A stretch of 64,000 nucleotides of DNA from Gonatopus flavifemur (GCA_018340375.1 JAFFJZ010000143.1:17123-81122); one strand, 5' to 3'; positions 24,250 to 35,496 are shown, counted from the stretch's first letter. Numbers and translations: made by a program. Notes: a model not told the origin generated them from the sequence alone.

Positions 24250-24790
24250 GGCATCTGATCCAGGAGCCCAATCATCATCATCATAAAGTAATCAGTCTTA
24301 TGACTGGTTTGATGAAATCCCGAACCCGGTCTGTTATCCGCTAAAAACTTAATTTCTAAATATCTACCAAATTCCTTATCTTCATATACCTTAATCTAGG
24401 TCTACCTTTTCAAGTTTTACCATTCTTTTTTCCTTCTAATATTGCTTTCAATAAACTATCATGCCTCAATTACCTATCAACCACATTTCAAAAGCTTCGA
24501 GTCTTCGTTGGTCAGTTTTTCCGATTGTTCAATTTTCACAACCATATAATGCTGTGCTCCAAACGTAACTCTTCAAGAATTCCTTTCTTACTGCTAAGCT
24601 AATATTCTTTATGCATAATAACTGTTTGTTTTGGTAAAGAGCCTGTTTTCCTTGTCTTGTTTTTCTTGCTCTTATATCTTTCGCTTTTACCGTTTTCTGT
24701 AATAAGGAGCCTAATAGAACGAGGAAAAAAATATTCGTCAAAATGAGGAATAAAAAATACAGCCTTTTAGACCTGACCAAAAAACACATT
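24250..24790 (-). pseudogene. 5'-truncated non-LTR retrotransposon (reverse transcriptase tail)
   Basis: Reads on the minus strand as the C-terminal part of a LINE reverse transcriptase. After a LLGSLLQKTVKAKDIRARK segment comes KNISLAVRKEFLKSYVWST, then ALYGCEN, a stop, and RRLEAFEMW. The YLGS...DIRARI...KQAL...KNIS...YVWS-ALYGCE-WTL...RRLEAFEMW order is familiar from insect Jockey/RTE-like LINEs. Several stops follow. The 3' end (about 24265-24290) has the short (ATG)n-type run seen at the tails of such elements. 5' truncation is normal for this class. Dead copy. Confidence 0.72.
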
Positions 24791-24819
24791 CTGTCATGAA
24801 AAATTCCTCCATTCCTTCA

Positions 24820-25395
24820 TTTGTTCCTATTATCAATAGTTTCCAAGATGGAAATGAAAACTTGAAAATTTTCATTTCTTCAAAATCAATAGAATTCAAA
24901 TTATATTTTGCGATTACTCAGTGAGAAGTCATTGGAATGACTTAAAATTTGGTATACAGCTCCAGTAATGATCCCCGAAGACAACTAGTGAGTTAAACTT
25001 GTCAAAAGATTTCATCATCCAATGCATATTTAATAATGAACAAATGCTGTTGAGAACACGCGCTTGCGAGTTTCCACAGAAACAAGTGTCGAGGGGAAAT
25101 TTTTGGGTTTCGAAAAAATCAAAGCGACAAAGTTGTTCGTCAATGTTCGAAGAAGTTTTCCTGAAATTTTCAGATCAATCGAGTAAGAAATAAGGGAGGT
25201 ACTGAACTTTGTTTACAATGTCTTCGGGAATCGTTACTGAAGCTGTATACCAAATCTCAAGTCACTCCAACGACTTCTCACTGAGTAATCGCGAGATATA
25301 ATTTGAATTTATTGATTTAAGAGAAATGAAAATTTTCACTTTTCAATTTCAATCTCTGAAACTATGGATAATAGAACACAATTTTCCATGAAAAA
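24820..25395. mobile_element. foldback element, about 165-bp arms
   Basis: Left arm includes GATTACTCAGTGAGAAGTC (24912) and TTTGGTATACAGCT (24948). The right arm has GACTTCTCACTGAGTAATC (25273) and AGCTGTATACCAAA (25237). Centre 24990-25210 is unpaired and open but carries no motif. Confidence 0.75.
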
Positions 25396-25502
25396 AATGT
25401 GTGTTATGATGAGTTATACAAGGCTATATGTTTCATTTTTCATTTTTACGAATGTTTTTTTTGCTCGTTCTATTGGGCTTTAGGATCAGATGATAGATCA
25501 AT

Positions 25503-25981
25503 TGATAGATTTTATTCCATCAATCGAACGTCATCCTGTCCTCCGAAAACGAAATTCATGAATATCTCGTGGAATTTGACGCAAATCTCGCGTTATTCGG
25601 ACGGAAACGCAACAAAACGGCCGCGGACCGAAATCAATCGTTTCTCATCGGATTCCTGAGACAAAATGTTTCAAGAATCGGTGTATCTTATCCTCGTCAC
25701 AGAATGAAAACATAGCAGCCGATAATAAAATTTGCATATCTCACGATGACCTAGCTTCCAACCTGCGGTTTTCGCGAAAAAACCCACGGAACAGCTATGT
25801 ACTGAAAGAAACTGTTTACCGTTGGATTCTAAGAAGAATACCCTATGAAAATTGATAGATTTCTTCCATGAATCGAACGCCATCCTGTCATCCGATAACG
25901 AAATTCATGTGAATCTCGTAGAAAATGACAAGAATCTCACATTCTTTGGAGGAAAAACCACGAAAACCGCTGCGTACCGGA
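25503..25981 (+). repeat. two direct copies of a 128-bp segment, 351 bp apart
   Basis: 25503-25631 and 25854-25981 share GATAGATTT-TTCCAT, AATCGAACGnCATCCTGTC, AACGAAATTCATG and the GGAAnAACnACnAAAnCGnC-GCG-ACCG block, differing by scattered substitutions. A weaker third relative starts near 26266 (CCCATCAATTAAACGCC). Frames are broken in all. Confidence 0.65.
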
Positions 25982-25991
25982 ATAAGGTATA

Positions 25992-26224
25992 CACAGTAAA
26001 AATGAAACTTAATGTCAGCCTGAATATCAGCAAAAATGCAGCCAAAATAGCCCCCTTCCAACTGAAAATAAGCCCCAAAACAAATGAAATTAAGTTGGAG
26101 TTCCATCTTAATTCCAACTTAATTTCATTTGTTTTTGGGGCTTACTTTCAGTTGGAATAGGGGTACTTTTGGCTGCAGTTTCAAGTTGATATTCAGGCTG
26201 ACATTAAGTTTCACTTTTACTGTG
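25992..26224. mobile_element. CACAGTAAAA-type foldback MITE, highly paired
   Basis: Ends CACAGTAAAAATGAAACTTA / CACAGTAAAAGTGAAACTTA; TA on the left. Almost the whole 233 bp folds back (e.g. CCTGAATATCAG with GATATTCAGG; CAAATGAAATTAAGTTGGA with its complement). Terminal family shared with the copies nested at 33527 and 34981. Confidence 0.85.
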
Positions 26225-26523
26225 ACCATTGAATTCCTTGAACAATCCCCTGCAAGAATGGGTACATTTTATCCCATCAATTAAACGCCTTCTCATCTTC
26301 ACATGATGAAATTGGTATGATTCCACATATACCCCGCTTTTTCTGATGACAAATTTAATGAAAATGAGCTTATACCAAGACGAAATATGTATCATCGTGC
26401 TCGTTGTTTCAAATACTACAAGATCATATCTCTTCTCTACATTAGCGCTTCATTGTCGCATCCATTTATGTGCCAAATGTCTAAATAGTTCTCTCGTTAC
26501 GTTCAGGTCAGTCCCAAGAGTGG

Positions 26524-26611
26524 AAATTTGGTCGGGCAAATGTCGGGGCCTCATGTGGCAAATTTACCTCATAAGGCCCCTACACGTTGGCCTTACCAAA
26601 TTTCTATTCGA
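26524..26611. repeat. short hairpin element
   Basis: AAATTTGGTCGGGCAAATGT ... GGGGCCT pairs with AGGCCCCTACACGTTGGCC...ACCAAATTT. About 88 bp, relatively GC-rich. It lies inside an open frame that I do not accept as a gene. Confidence 0.6.
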
Positions 26612-26731
26612 GAACCAAAACATAACCCCCGCGGCTGATAGCTTCCACTTCATCAGCTGCTTCAAGTGTTATTCTGTTTGGTACATGTGTTACATGCTTA
26701 TTAAAAGGATAAGTACACTGATGCATTAATA

Positions 26732-26920
26732 CACTGTAAGAAAAGCGGTGTCAGAATTAACACCGCGCGGATTCTATAAAAGTCCACCCCGGAATTTGGT
26801 GTTGAAATAACTCTGAATGGTGTAAGAATGACACCGTACAGTGTGAAAATGACACCGTTACGTGTTAAAACAACACCATTTGGGGTGGACTTTTTTTAAC
26901 ACCGCCAAATTTTTACAGTG
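26732..26920. mobile_element. CACTGTAA-type TA foldback MITE, copy A
   Basis: Flanked by TA; ends CACTGTAAGAAAAGCGGTGT / CACTGTAAAAATTTGGCGGTGT. Carries repeated ACACCG / CGGTGT motifs and the pair AAAGTCCACC...GGTGGACTTT. A second copy lies at 57893-58084. Confidence 0.85.
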
Positions 26921-26924
26921 TAAC

Positions 26925-27740
26925 TACATTTGATTCAGAGATAAAATATACTTGATTCGAGCGTGTATTATGCTCATATTGAAGGGTTCTTATGCTTGAA
27001 TGAAGAATATTCTAAATTTGAAACAAGTGTAATTATTCTTACAATGAGTGTAATTATCCTTATAAGGAAGGCATATTTGTAATAAGCATCTTACACGAGT
27101 AACAAAAAGAATAACACTTGAAACAGCTGTAGTGATATTTGGGGCTATAGTGAGAATCACTTGTTCATTTCAAGCATACCGTTTTCTGGGTCAATACTTG
27201 ATCTTTAAAGATGTTTCCAACGATTCAATCGTTTATAAGAAAGAATCTATTTTGCAAAAAATCTTCAATATCCAAATTCTCTAAACCAAAAACAAGAAAT
27301 TACGTTAAGAAATCGAACGAATACGATTTACCCTGCGGCCTTTGATATTCAGTCGACGAACGACGCGAAATCATGAAAAAATTTTCGTTTCGCGCCCATA
27401 AAAAAATCGCTGTATTTTTCAATCTATTAGTCGAATCGATCTGAAAAATTTCAAAAATTGTGCACATATAGTAGTGAACAACTTTGTCGCTGGAAGTTTT
27501 TGCACCTCACATTTTCCCCACCAGTTTTTGACGGCAAATCTTGAAAAACATACTTCTTACTTCGGATTAAAAAATCACTCAGTTTTTATTAACTTTCACG
27601 AATTTTTCAAACATTCTTGTCATCCCAGGGATCTTACGAATCAGAATCTGCAAGATTTATAATGATACATAGAAAAAAGACCGAGTTAGAACGAGTTTAA
27701 GGTTGGAAAACATTGATTTTTGGTCTAAAAGAAAGGTGTT
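26925..27740. other. AT-rich DNA without supported gene
   Basis: Short imperfect repeats of AATTATnCTTACAA near 27020-27110. No exon or element borders recognised. Confidence 0.4.
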
Positions 27741-27745
27741 TCTTA

Positions 27746-28565
27746 CACGGAGAGAAAAGAATAGTTATATCTCCAATGTAGCATGGGAATGATTACGGTG
27801 TCACATGGTAACGAAGATTTGTAAATGGTGCGAGTCACTTGAAATAGTAATGCTCCGGATTTTATGTGGTAACATTGGCTATAGTAACATAGTAATGAGC
27901 ATTATCATGTTACATTGGAGACAGAACTATGTAACTAGACATGAGTTCAATGCTATAAAGTAATGTTCACTATGATTTTTATTGATTATAACTTATAAAA
28001 AACCCTTTGTCACCATGTAACATCCCGAAGAGAACATGAAGCTCCGACAAACGTTCACAATAGATCAACATAGATCAGCCTGAAGCTCCGTTGGAGCCAA
28101 CTTCTAGGTTCGTAAACGTTCAACGGAGTTCAGATGAACATTGGAATGGTTTCACGAAAGGTTCGTAGAACGTTTATTAAAGATTCTACGAAGATTCATC
28201 TGATCTTCAATTCAGTATGTTTTAGAGGGAAAGACAATTATGATTATAATTCCCTTTATTGTTCATTTTTTCGCGAAAAAAAAATATTTGAAAAAAACTT
28301 ATATCGAAAAATTGAAACTCCAGTTAATCTTTGATGAATGTTCAATCAACGTTCAATAAACCTTCCTTGAAAGTATTCTCAAGCGGACATTGTAACGTTC
28401 GTCAGACCTTCGTCGAACGTTTATGAACCTAAACTAGAGTTCCAACGGAGCTTTAGTCTGATCTATGTTGATCTATTCTGAACGTTTATTGAGCTTCATG
28501 TTCTCTTCGGGATAGTAATCATTCCCATGCTACATTGGAAATATAACTATTCTTTTCTCTCCGTG
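27746..28565. mobile_element. CACGGAGAGAAAA-type TA foldback, 820 bp
   Basis: Flanked by TA. Ends CACGGAGAGAAAAGAATAG on both sides, followed by TATATCTCCAATGTAGCATG against CATGCTACATTGGAAATATA. Subterminal CATTCCCATGC pairs too. An inner foldback (about 28019-28512; CCCGAAGAGAACATGAAGCT and its complement) is probably a second element nested inside. Confidence 0.85.
28019..28512. mobile_element. inner foldback nested in 27746-28565
   Basis: TCCCGAAGAGAACATGAAGC at the left end and its complement GCTTCATGTTCTCTTCGGGA at the right end; both arms carry GAACGTTC-like and GATCAACATAGATCAG motifs in opposing orientation. The repeated AACGTT motifs resemble the core of 2118-2226. Confidence 0.65.
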
Positions 28566-28617
28566 TATTTCTTTCCCCTCAAAAACTACCCACGTTGCAA
28601 AAATTTTGCTTTGTCTA

Positions 28618-28905
28618 CACGGAGAGAATGTATTGACGAAAGATTATCCAAAGTTGAGTAAAACGGGGACATAGTGGCATTTTTGCGGAGTTTGAAATGG
28701 TTAATTTTTTCCCACTACAGATGAAAATTCATTCAAATGTTTCTTTACAATACTGAACTTGTGAAGGTAATAAGAACATTTGAATGAATTTTCATCTGTA
28801 GTCGAGTAAAACGAAGTGAATCGGATTTTAAACCTCGCCGAAATGCCGCTATGCCCCCGTTTTACTCAACTTTGAGTAATCTTTCGTCAATATATTTTCT
28901 CCGTG
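28618..28905. mobile_element. CACGGAGAGAA-type TA foldback
   Basis: Ends CACGGAGAGAATGTATTGAC / CACGGAGAAAATATATTGAC, TA on the left side. Arms continue as AAAGTTGAGTAAAACGGGG-ACATAG. The centre adds a second inverted pair: CTACAGATGAAAATTCATTC and its complement. Confidence 0.85.
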
Positions 28906-28914
28906 TTTTTTGAT

Positions 28915-29092
28915 GGGTGTCTAAAAGATTTCTTATGCAACAGTTTTAAGATGTCTTCGTTTAAGAAATGTAAAAGACATCTAGTAGAGATCTAAAGACA
29001 TCTTTTAGATTTCTTCAACGAAGACATCTTAAAGACAGTGAACACTGTTGCATAAGAAATCTTTCAGACATCCAGTAGAAATCTTTCACACG
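28915..29092. mobile_element. foldback element
   Basis: Outer pair GGGTGTCTAAAAGATTTCTT / AAGAAATCTTTCAGACATCC; inner pair TTTAAGATGTCTTCG / CGAAGACATCTTAAA with runs of AGACATCT. About 175 bp, directly next to the preceding element. Confidence 0.75.
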
Positions 29093-29781
29093 AAGCAAAA
29101 TTTTTGCCGCATGGGTATTGATTGTAAACAACAAAAAAGGAAACATAGATTGATTTTTCAAGCCACATTCCCCAGTATTTTGAGATTTTCGAAATTCCGT
29201 CTTTGGATTTCGACCCTCGATGAGACGACTTGGACAATACTTTTCCATGTTTTTCAGCGTCTCACTGTTTCTCACATGGTTGTACTTAATTGAAAAAAAA
29301 CGTACGCATGTCTACTCTGTTGGTTTCGTAAAATTTAGTTAAAATTTTGTCACTTGTTTTTTTATTGAATAGATTTCGTTCTGTTTCTATCACGCATGTA
29401 AGAACTGAATCTGAAGTGTTTCATGATACTAAGAATCTATTTTTTTTCTGCTCTAATCTATACTCTGAATACCTTTACTAAAAAATGAAATTTCATTCTT
29501 CAGTTATAACAGAAGTACCCTTTTCATAGAACTCCTGTGCAACACGTACGCTATAACTATATACGTCATGTGTACAGTTATAGGGGACTAGTGCGATGGC
29601 TCTATGGAGGGGATACTCCTATTCGACTGTCAAGGGGATACGAGCTTATCGACCCAGAATGGTTTTTTTCCCCAAAATTTCTCGATACTGAATTCATGAA
29701 AATTTCAGATTTTAATGAATGCAGTTTCGAGTAATTGGGAAGAAAAAAATTGCTCACATGGTAACCACGGTATCCTCTTAA

Positions 29782-30154
29782 GGGGGTACCAGCGATCCGC
29801 GCTGATGCAACCCGCCATACAAGCGTACCAACTGAACAAATATTTTCTCGGTAAGAATATTTGATGGATGAAATTTTCGGGAATCAGTCTTCAATTCTTT
29901 ATCTACCGTTGTACATCGCCCGAATTTAAAATTCCGAAGAAACATTTTTCTCTCAGTCGGTAGCATAAACTTTTTTTTTTCGAAATTCAAAATTCGGGCG
30001 ATGTACAGCAGTAGATAAAGGATTGAAGATTGATTCCTGAAAATTTCATATTTCTTCATGAATTCAGTTCAAAGTATTCTTGCTGAGAGAATGTTCACTC
30101 AGTCGGTACGCTTGTATGGCGGCTTGCATCAGCGGAGATCGCTGGTATCCCCTT
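29782..30154. mobile_element. TTAA-flanked foldback element, copy A
   Basis: TTAA at both borders (29778-29781, 30155-30158). Ends GGGGGTACCAGCGATCCGC and, from the right, GGGGATACCAGCGATCTCC, then CTGATGCA and a GCCATACAAGCGTACC pair. A second inner pair (TGTACATCGCCCGAATTT) sits in the middle. TTAA duplication points to a piggyBac- or Kolobok-like transposase in trans. Confidence 0.85.
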
Positions 30155-30159
30155 AAGGC

Positions 30160-30282
30160 CTAAGCACACAAACGCATAATCGTAAAACATAACGCATAAG
30201 AGCTTATGCAACCAATCTTAGCAAAGGCATCACACCTTATGCGCTATGCTTTATGATTATGCGTTTGAGTGATTAGACCATT
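30160..30282. mobile_element. short foldback element
   Basis: AAACGCATAATCGTAAAACATAACGCATAA is mirrored by TTATGCG-CTATGC-TTTATGATTATGCGTTT on the right. About 110 bp. Confidence 0.7.
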
Positions 30283-30292
30283 GAGTTATATA

Positions 30293-30500
30293 CATACTGT
30301 AGTGAGCGCAGCAATACAACCGCGTGTACAGAGAGCAAGGGTATTAGAAGAAGACAACGCTATCTATTCAACGAACACACATTCACACCTGTTTGAGTTT
30401 CTTTCTCGTCATTTTGATTGAATAGACAAGGATACATTCACACCCGTTCGCACCTCTCTCTTTGTACACGAGGTTACATTGCTGCGCTTACTCCAGTATG
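30293..30500. mobile_element. CATACTGNAGTGAGCGC-type TA foldback MITE, copy A
   Basis: TA flanks. Ends CATACTGTAGTGAGCGCAGC / CATACTGGAGTAAGCGCAGC. Subterminal CGCGTGTACAGAGAG against CTCTTTGTACACGAG; the middle has CATTCACACC repeats. Same family as 38166-38376. Confidence 0.88.
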
Positions 30501-30592
30501 TATATAGAGCTCAATAGCTTGGACCTTTAGATCGGAGGTCCATAGTAACAGGGAGGGTGCAACTTCATTGGAAATATTGTTATCATAAATAT

Positions 30593-30652
30593 AGGAGCCT
30601 TCCGAAGTAGCTGATCAGATGATCAGGTCAGCTACTTCGGAAGGTTTTTAGT
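30593..30652. repeat. near-perfect short hairpin, copy 2 of 2
   Basis: AGCCTTCCGAAGTAGCTGAT pairs with GTCAGCTACTTCGGAAGG around CAGATGATCAG. It resembles 23198-23255 and stands beside another foldback. Confidence 0.75.
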
Positions 30653-30850
30653 TCAATTTGAAATCCCTTTTAAATGGGGCGCGAAGATCACATAGCTCGT
30701 CGAATGGGATTCATTATTGTACAAGAGTGATTGTTATTGGATCATTGATCATCCTATAAAAATTCATCTTGTAGAATAATAAATTCAATTCGACGAGCTA
30801 TGCGCGATTATTGCGTCCTCACACTAAAAAGATTTCAAATTGAACCAAAT
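30650..30850. mobile_element. foldback element
   Basis: GTTCAATTTGAAATC at the left and GATTTCAAATTGAAC at the right, with an inner pair TAGCTCGTCGAATGG / AATTCGACGAGCTA. Non-coding. Confidence 0.75.
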
Positions 30851-30982
30851 TTATAATAACAGTTTTTCCGAAGAAGTCAGACGCCCCTTCATAGTAGCGA
30901 GTCGTGCGCGATACCATTAGAAGGAAGACCAGGAAGGATGTTTTCAACTGGGGGGAGACCAACAACTCTACCGTTTATTTCC

Positions 30983-31797
30983 GTATGTTTGAATATCTCT
31001 ATCCCCTAATAAGTTTATTCGAAAATAAATCTTTTTTTTACTGCCAAATATGTTTATTATAAAATATCTCTCCTTCAACATCACCGTATCATGAAATACC
31101 TCCATTCTTAAATATTTCTGTGTACAGATATTTCTATCAAACAATATTTTCTATTCCAAATATCGTTATTTCCACATATCTTTATTATTTTTCAATATCT
31201 TCATCCGCCACTGTATCCATTTTTGAACATCTGTGATTTTAAATATCTCCATTTTCAAATAATTCAGTTTACAAATATCTCTACTGCGGCACATCTCTGC
31301 CGGCAAGTGTTTTTTCTGAATCAAATGACTATCGACAATGATGTAACAAGTGGATTTGCATTGTCGATAGTCATAGTCATAGGTGATCACCTGGTTATCA
31401 ATTTGTCTGGAACTGAATTATTTGAAAATGGAGATATTTAAAATCACAGATATTCAAAAATGGATACAGAGGCGGATGAAGATATTGAAGAACAAAGATA
31501 TGTCGAAATAACGATATAATAGAACTGAATTGTGCTGGAATCCAGATATTTCACCATGGATATGTTTCACAGTAGAGTTATGCCAAAACGGAGATATTGA
31601 AAACGGCGTTATTTGAAATAGAAAATATTGTTTGATAGAAATATCTGTACACATAAATATTTAAGAATGGAGGTATTCCACGAGACAGTGATGTTAAAGT
31701 AGAGATACTTTATAATAAACATATTTGGCAGTGGAGATGTGCCGAAAAAGATTTATTTTCGAATCAACTTATTAAGGGATAGAGATATTTGAACATA
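30983..31797. mobile_element. 815-bp foldback element rich in ATATCT motifs
   Basis: GTATGTTTGAATATCTCTAT at the left matches ATAGAGATATTTGAACATAC at the right. Arms pair over most of their length (ATAATAAACATATTTGGCAG at 31709 with its complement near 31043; centre GACTATCGACAATG / CATTGTCGATAGTC). AT(A)TCTnCATT-like units recur about every 20-30 bp. Confidence 0.8.
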
Positions 31798-32135
31798 CAC
31801 TGTAAAAAATGTTTTTCGGTAAATTACCCACATTGAAAATCACAGTCTCTTGTGAAAGCACTGCGCTCAACGTAGGGAAAATTTTCCTATTGTAAAAACT
31901 CTACGCTCAACGTTATGATATTACAAAACCTTGTGAAAAGTTCATGCTCAGCGTAGGTAACTTAGTCACCTACGTTGAGCGTGGACAATTTACACGCTTC
32001 TGTAATATTGCCGCACCTAGCGTAGGGTTTTTACAATAAAGAATTTATTCTCCCTACGTTGAGCGCAGTGCTTTCATAAGACATTGTGATTTTCAATTTC
32101 GATGTGGGTAATTCACAAGAAATATTCTTTACAAT
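31798..32135. mobile_element. CACTGTAAAAAA-type TA foldback
   Basis: TA flanks; ends CACTGTAAAAAATG / CATTGTAAAGAATA, then GAATTACCCACAT-type and GAAAATCACA pairs. Inside, (C)CTACGTTGAGCG motifs occur about six times in both orientations. Begins where the previous element ends. Confidence 0.82.
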
Positions 32136-33270
32136 GTACGGAAATAAACGATAAAGTTGTTCTTCTGTCAATTCGGGTCTCTTTTTTTCCTCTAACAGTG
32201 TCGCGCGCAGCAGTCGCTAGCTTGAGAATCCGGTCTTACTTATTTGGCGCAGTGATGCCAGCATTTGGTCGACCGAGTCGATTTACCCTCTCCATCTGAC
32301 CATTTCTCGTCCCCACCATTCCAGCCGGGAGTACGCACACATTGAAACCCGTATTCATGTGATTCGGAACCGGTCGGTTCACTTCGAGTCAGCTCGGACA
32401 ATCGAGAGAGAACCAAATATCCGTCGGTCTTTGTCTTCTCAATATGTTTTACGATCGGCTAACTCCGTGCTAATTACGATCGGCTAACTAAGATCGGAAA
32501 AAATTTAAAGCCCACGCGGTCGACTTACCGAAAAGTTTCACCGCTTTTTTTTTTCCAAGCGACAATTTTATTGTAATCAGTATCGAACTGACTTACCCGG
32601 CACCCCGGGCAATTCCCGGCCGGGGCCCTTCGATATTTTTTTCGTTTTTTTTTCAAATCAAGAGCCAGTTCAATACTGATTATTAAATTATCACGATGAA
32701 ATATAGATTTGATGCATAGCATCATTGAATTGAATTAAAATCGAATATGAGTAAATAATTTTTCAATTATTATTTATTTTTCATAAATTTTATAAGATTA
32801 TTGGTTATTCTTATGACTGATTATGAAGCTTTCAAGAACTCCTATATGTATTGTATAAAAATTTTCTAATAGTTGCGTATTTCTAATCATTATTTTAAAT
32901 CTTGATGATTTTTCAATGAATTTCATTAGAATTGTCAATCAATCGATGGTTGAAAAATTCTAAGATAGTTTGGGGATCTATGATAAATGTCCTGCGGTGA
33001 ATTCCATAATTTTCCCTGATAAATTAATTTTCAGAGATCACTATGATATTCCAATAATGAGGATAATCAAATCAACATCGATTATCAGATGTTGATCAAC
33101 ATCAAAATAATAAGACTGAATATTCAATTGATTGAGTGCGAATTATTTTCAATGGACTGAATAATTAGATTTGAGCATTCAAATTGATATTTCATCATTT
33201 CACGCATTATCAGTCTCTTTCCTTCGCTGCATTACTTCATGGACGTAATATGTGGATCGAAATATTACAA

Positions 33271-33345
33271 GACCCCATAGCCTAGCGGCAAAAGACATGT
33301 TTCTTGCGGAAGAACGGTCGGGTTTGATTCTGTGTGGAGAAATTT
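33271..33345 (+). repeat. tRNA-derived sequence in left arm of the giant palindrome
   Basis: A box TAGCCTAGCGGC at 33278-33289 and B box GGTTTGATTCT at 33321-33331, separated as in a true tRNA gene (43 bases start to start). The acceptor stem is poorly paired and a T-run follows. It looks like a tRNA pseudogene or SINE head rather than a working tRNA. Confidence 0.6.
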
Positions 33346-33526
33346 CATTTTTTTTTTGTCATCTCTCTGGTGAATAATTAAATTTCACATCCGATTATTA
33401 TTTTTTATGTCATTACATCGTCATGTTATCAATAATCCTGATCTTTCGGAATGCACTTGCGGATTCGACCAAGTACAGGTCCGAGTCGATTGGAAATTTC
33501 CCAAATATTCGTGTCCATGAGATATA

Positions 33527-33786
33527 CACAGTAAAAAATTTTTCGTCAAATTCAACACACAAGCGAATGTTAACCATTTTTCTTCACACTCAACGTGTGT
33601 TGATTCCAGAGTGACACTCACAAAGTGTTAATTTGAACTCGGATAACATTTTAATGTGTTGAAAATGAATCGATCGAACAGCATTTGATCAGTGTTAAAT
33701 GAACACACAAAAGTGTTAAATATTCAACACTTGAATTTTGACACGTACTTCTTTTTTACACAATGACGGAATTTCTTTTTACTGTG
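33527..33786. mobile_element. CACAGTAAAA foldback MITE nested in left arm
   Basis: TA flanks; ends CACAGTAAAAAATTTTTCGT / CACAGTAAAAAGAAATTCCG. The interior has repeated GTGTTnAA and CAACAC motifs. Exactly 260 bp, like its mirror copy at 34981-35240. Confidence 0.85.
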
Positions 33787-33788
33787 TA

Positions 33789-34100
33789 GACCGATCGATG
33801 CAGAATCTTCTGAAATGAGAAATGAATAGCACTTCAGAGGAACGGTTTTTGAAGAAGTGTACTTGCAAATTCCATAAATTCCTGTGACGAATTGATGAAA
33901 AAAATTTCAGAAACTTATGTCCATCGAATAAAGACCGATCGATTCGGAATCTAATGAAATGAAAAATGAAATCACTTCGGAGGAACGTTTTTGAAAAAGT
34001 ATACTTGCAAATTCCATCAAACCCTTTGACGAATTGATAAAAAAATTTCGAAACTTTGTCCCCGTGGAATATAGACCGACCGATACTGAATCCCCTCACG
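33789..34100. repeat. 142-bp tandem repeat in left arm (2.2 copies)
   Basis: GACCGA(T/C)CGAT recurs at 33789, 33933 and 34074 (spacing 144 and 141). Each unit includes GAGGAACG-TTTTTGAA, TACTTGCAAATTCCAT and ACGAATTGAT. The minus-strand 109-codon open frame across it repeats an IDRS...HG-HK-KFF motif twice, and is probably a consequence of the repeat length being close to a multiple of three. Confidence 0.75.
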
Positions 34101-34659
34101 CAGAGCAATAGATTCTAAGGAGTATGACAAATATCATGAAGGCTGGAATATTTCATCATATATTTTCGAGTATGAGGACAAGTATCTAGATTATAAGTGT
34201 TATAAGTACAAGTATCCATTTATGATGAAGGTGTTTGTTTTGGGGTAGATGGTACTGTCAACTCCAGAGCTCTATATGAATTCACTAGTTCGGAAAGAAT
34301 TCTTGAAGAGTTCTATTCTCGCTCTTGAAAAAGGATTCTTCGTGTGGTATCTTGCCGGGTTCATGTCCTGAGGAATATCTTCTTTTCCGATTTCATATTA
34401 TTCTTTTCTCAGTTCAAGCAACTGAAGATAGTAATTGTAATAATCTTATATTATAATAGGAACTAACCTTTTTTCCTTGCTGTTATCATATTGAGATATT
34501 ACTGGTTGACGGTACCATCTACCCCAAAACAAACACCTTCATCATAAATGGATACTCGTACTCATAACACTTATAATCTAGATACTTGTCCTCATACTCG
34601 AAAATATATTATGGAATATTCCAGCCCTCATGATATTTGTCATACTCCTTAGAATCCAT

Positions 34660-34980
34660 TGCTCTCCGTGGGGAGATCCAGAATCGATCGGTCTATATTC
34701 CACGGAGACAAAGTTTCGAAATTTTTTTATCAATTCGTCAAAGGGTTTGATGGAATTTGCAAGTATACTTTTTTAAAAACATTCCTCCGAAGTGATTTCA
34801 TTTTTCATTTCAGTAGATTGCAAATCGATCGGTCTTTATTCGATGGACATAAGTTTCTGAAATTCTTTTCATCAATTCGTCACAGGAATTTATGGAATTT
34901 GCAAGTACACTTCTTCAAAAACCGTTCCTCTGAAGTGCTATTCATTTCTCATTTCAGAAGATTCTGCATCGATCGGTCTA
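34660..34980. repeat. 142-bp tandem repeat in right arm
   Basis: Inverted counterpart of 33789-34100, with the same open frame on the plus strand (34659-34988). Confidence 0.75.
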
Positions 34981-35240
34981 CACAGTAAAAAGAAATTCCG
35001 TCATTGTGTAAAAAAGAAGTACGTGTCAAAATTCAAGTGTTGAATATTTAACACTTTTGTGTGTTCATTTAACACTGATCAAATGCTGTTCGATCGATTC
35101 ATTTTCAACACATTAAAATGTTATCCGAGTTCAAATTAACACTTTGTGAGTGTCACTCTGGAATCAACACACGTTGAGTGTGAAGAAAAATGGTTAACAT
35201 TCGCTTGTGTGTTGAATTTGACGAAAAATTTTTTACTGTG
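34981..35240. mobile_element. CACAGTAAAA foldback MITE nested in right arm
   Basis: Mirror image of 33527-33786, same length and termini. Its presence at the equivalent place shows that it was in the arm before the palindrome formed. Confidence 0.85.
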
Positions 35241-35421
35241 TATATCTCATGGACACGAATATCTGGGAAATTTCCAATCGACTCGGACCTGTACTTGGTC
35301 GAATCCGCAAGTGCATTCCGAAAGATCAGGATTATTGATAACATGACGATGTAATGACATAAAAAATAATAATCGGATGTGAAATTTAATTATTCACCAG
35401 AGAGATGACAAAAAAAAAATG

Positions 35422-35496
35422 AAATTTCTCCACACAGAATCAAACCCGACCGTTCTTCCGCAAGAAACATGTCTTTTGCCGCTAGGCTATGGGGTC
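35422..35496 (-). repeat. tRNA-derived sequence, right-arm copy
   Basis: Mirror copy of 33271-33345: complement of the A box at 35478-35489 and of the B box at 35436-35446. Confidence 0.6.

Noticed and set aside
26346..26729. 127-codon open frame
   Set aside because: Runs through a short hairpin element (26524-26611) and ends at a MITE border; no motif, composition atypical of coding sequence.
33271..33345. Functional tRNA gene
   Set aside because: A and B boxes are present with correct spacing, but acceptor and T-arm pairing is poor and the copy is mirrored within a transposon; kept only as a tRNA-derived repeat.
33421..35346. Mirrored pairs of 63-66 codon frames on both strands
   Set aside because: Identical frames appear in both arms of the giant palindrome and simply reflect its symmetry and the nested 260-bp MITE.
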